Shown here: positions 13,087 to 13,936 of the stretch, in pieces
Layout of the letters: every line of letters begins with the position of its first letter
How positions within the stretch are numbered: position 1 is the first letter of the stretch
From: JACCRE01 sp049790855
GTDB lineage: Bacteria > Planctomycetota > Planctomycetia > Planctomycetales > Planctomycetaceae
NCBI GenBank assembly: GCA_049790855.1
Contig: JBAQZJ010000292.1
Coordinates: forward strand, 1-13,936
Length of the DNA stretch: 13,936 nucleotides
Reading direction: 5' to 3'
The notes under the pieces: generated by a model
What the model saw: only the letters and a program-made list of their open reading frames with translations
Told to the model about the DNA's origin: nothing
Databases searched by the model: none
Position numbers and translations under genes: made by a program

Positions 13087-13313
13087 CAGACTTCGAGGAT
13101 TTTGACGCGGGGTTTGAACCGGGAACGGTGCGCAGGATCCTGGAACCAGTCCCAGAACTGCTCGGCCACGAGGTCGCAGATCAGCTCGCAGGTCTCGTCC
13201 GGTGAGCCGAACAGTTCCGTCCCCTCGGGGAAACAGACTTTGAAGGCCGGCCCGCGAGGCGAGTCGTCGTCCGGCTCGATCCCGATGAAATCCTGCTTGA
13301 CGATGGTGGGCAT
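13083..13313 (-). CDS. Small acidic hypothetical protein coupled to the helicase
   Basis: A 76-residue protein with no family I recognise. The sequence is balanced and slightly acidic: MPTIVKQDFIGIEPDDDSP, AFKVCFPEGTELFGSPDETC, ELICDLVAEQFWDWFQDP, ending RVKILEVW. Its TGA overlaps the helicase GTG by 4 bases (GTGA), which supports real, coupled translation. The start is the ATG at 13313, with only a weak GAAG-type ribosome site. Its first 133 bases overlap the 3' part of the resolvase frame; of the two, this frame has the more protein-like composition there. The position suggests an accessory protein for the resolvase or helicase. Confidence 0.65.
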   Translation of the reverse strand: MPTIVKQDFIGIEPDDDSPRGPAFKVCFPEGTELFGSPDETCELICDLVAEQFWDWFQDPAHRSRFKPRVKILEVW

Positions 13314-13720
13314 GGGATCTGTTCTTCGCGTTCGGAAACGTAAGGGCGGAGCGTCACCTCGGCCCGCGGCGCACCGTCCGGCTCGTGGAGTTCGGCGACG
13401 GCCCGCTTGATCTGCCGGTCGTCGGCGTAGACGCCGGCGTGCTGCAGCGCGTCCCAGATCGCCTTGTGGGCGGCGTTATCGAGATCGCGGCGGCGGCGGT
13501 CCGGGGGATAGAGGTGCGTTTCGATCTCGAGAAGGTCGGAAAGAGGCTGACCGACCCGCCCCGCGAGGAGCGCGCTCACCTGTCGGCGATACGCGCGACC
13601 TTCGCGGCTGAGGAGCGTGCGGTAACCAATATTTCGGTAATACCGGTTGGCACTCGGCGGGAACGGCAGCACACAGCGAAGCACGGCTACCGCAGGAGTG
13701 GCCCTGTGAGGCAAGGACAT
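13181..13720 (-). CDS. RusA-like Holliday junction resolvase with overlapping tail
   Basis: A 179-residue protein whose first 125-130 residues match the RusA family, dimeric endonucleases from lambdoid-type prophages that cut Holliday junctions. The core starts VLPFPPSANRYYRN and has the Asp cluster: RRRRDLDNAAHKAIWDAL (Asp79, Asp81) and GVYADDRQI (Asp100 or Asp101), equivalent to the catalytic Asps of RusA. It ends near VTLRPY, the usual length of the family. The frame then continues about 50 residues as a Ser/Arg-rich tail overlapping the 76-residue gene. I chose the ATG at 13720 (GGGGA 7 bases upstream). The GTG at 13747, overlapping the upstream stop as GTGA, is a fair alternative. The tail may be translated, or a stop may have been lost. 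Confidence 0.8.
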   Translation of the reverse strand: MSLPHRATPAVAVLRCVLPFPPSANRYYRNIGYRTLLSREGRAYRRQVSALLAGRVGQPLSDLLEIETHLYPPDRRRRDLDNAAHKAIWDALQHAGVYADDRQIKRAVAELHEPDGAPRAEVTLRPYVSEREEQIPCPPSSSRISSGSSRTTTRLAGRPSKSVSPRGRNCSAHRTRPAS

Positions 13721-13743
13721 AGCGATGTCCCCAGGGCCGACCG

Positions 13744-13936
13744 TCACGTCCGCTTCCAGGGCGGCACGGACGAGCGGCTCACCGTCCTGGCGGCCGGTGC
13801 CGCCCTGGCGGCCGCTGCCGCCGTCGCGGCGGGGGCGGCAGAAGATGCCCCATCCCGCGTGCGGTAGCCCTTGACGACGTTCGACGGCTCGTCGGTGTCG
13901 GTCCGGTTCTCGATGCGGACCTTCACGAGCAGCGGC
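13744..13936 (-). CDS. C-terminal part of a possible phage ssDNA-binding-type protein (partial)
   Basis: An open frame entering from the right edge and ending in a TGA that overlaps a GTG of the resolvase frame (GTGA). The visible part starts LLVKVRIENRTDTDEPSNVV then KGYR, which recalls the end of the OB-like core of phage DUF669-type proteins (similarity from memory, weak). An Ala/Pro-rich linker and a basic end (SSVPPWKRT) follow. A ssDNA-binding protein would fit next to a RusA-like resolvase and a helicase. The Ala-rich part could also be a shadow frame, since two of the three minus-strand frames are open here. Confidence 0.45.
   Translation of the reverse strand, partial: PLLVKVRIENRTDTDEPSNVVKGYRTRDGASSAAPAATAAAAARAAPAARTVSRSSVPPWKRT

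Larger units (their letters stand above)
8985..13936. mobile_element. One end of a phage-derived integrative element, continues past window
   Basis: Between the tRNA and the right edge lies a compact one-strand operon: ssDNA-binding-like fragment, RusA-type resolvase, small protein, SF2 helicase, DUF4406-like protein, small protein, serine recombinase. Several neighbours overlap by 4 bases. No structural or packaging genes are in view, so prophage, satellite or integrative plasmid cannot be told apart. The left limit is the tRNA; the other end is not visible. Confidence 0.65.

Noticed and set aside
11332..13410. 692-codon open frame on the plus strand
   Set aside because: It is antisense to the helicase and its neighbours. 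High GC removes stops from the complementary frame. The product is Arg/Asp/Val-biased with no motifs, while the minus strand has full helicase motifs.

Overview
The window is GC-rich and looks like chromosome of a planctomycete or a close relative. This is an inference from the look of the chaperonin locus and from the two exported thiol-redox proteins, not a proven taxonomic call. Every protein gene I can support lies on the minus strand. The only clear plus-strand gene is a tRNA-Pro.

Layout, left to right. (1) 1-1125 is dnaJ, cut by the left edge. (2) 1244-2201 is a REP/RAYT unit: an HUH Y1 REP-associated transposase (1342-1914) with one palindromic REP pair just past its 3' end and two upstream of its 5' end. 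A fourth copy of the repeat lies far away at 7702-7781. (3) 2222-2719 is an unrecognised Cys-rich protein. (4) 2861-6740 is a chaperonin cluster, in transcription order groEL (with a His/Gly/Met tail), groES, groEL (no such tail). Each spacer carries inverted repeats, and a TGTCA palindrome lies upstream in place of a CIRCE element. (5) 7101-8652 holds two exported thioredoxin-fold proteins, a TlpA-like lipoprotein and a redoxin with a CNHC site. Between them is a 400-base region with REP copy 4, a second palindromic repeat family (GTAGGGTGGGTC type) and a hairpin.

(6) 8965-9039 is tRNA-Pro(CGG) with a good sigma70-like promoter and an intrinsic terminator. (7) From the tRNA to the right edge runs what looks like one end of a phage-derived integrative element. 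In transcription order it has the end of a possible ssDNA-binding-type protein, a RusA-like Holliday junction resolvase, a 76-residue protein, a DEAH-type SF2 helicase, a DUF4406-like protein, a small coupled protein, and a large serine recombinase whose last 18 codons are the antisense strand of the tRNA.

How the parts work together: dnaJ, groES and the two groEL genes are protein-folding functions. The RAYT and its REPs form a transposase-plus-substrate system that has spread within this locus. The right third is a tightly packed replication/recombination operon (GTGA and ATGA overlaps) ending in the integrase next to its probable attachment site. The observations I rate highest are the REP/RAYT unit, the serine recombinase overlapping tRNA-Pro, and the helicase ending in an SSB-like acidic DDVPF tip.
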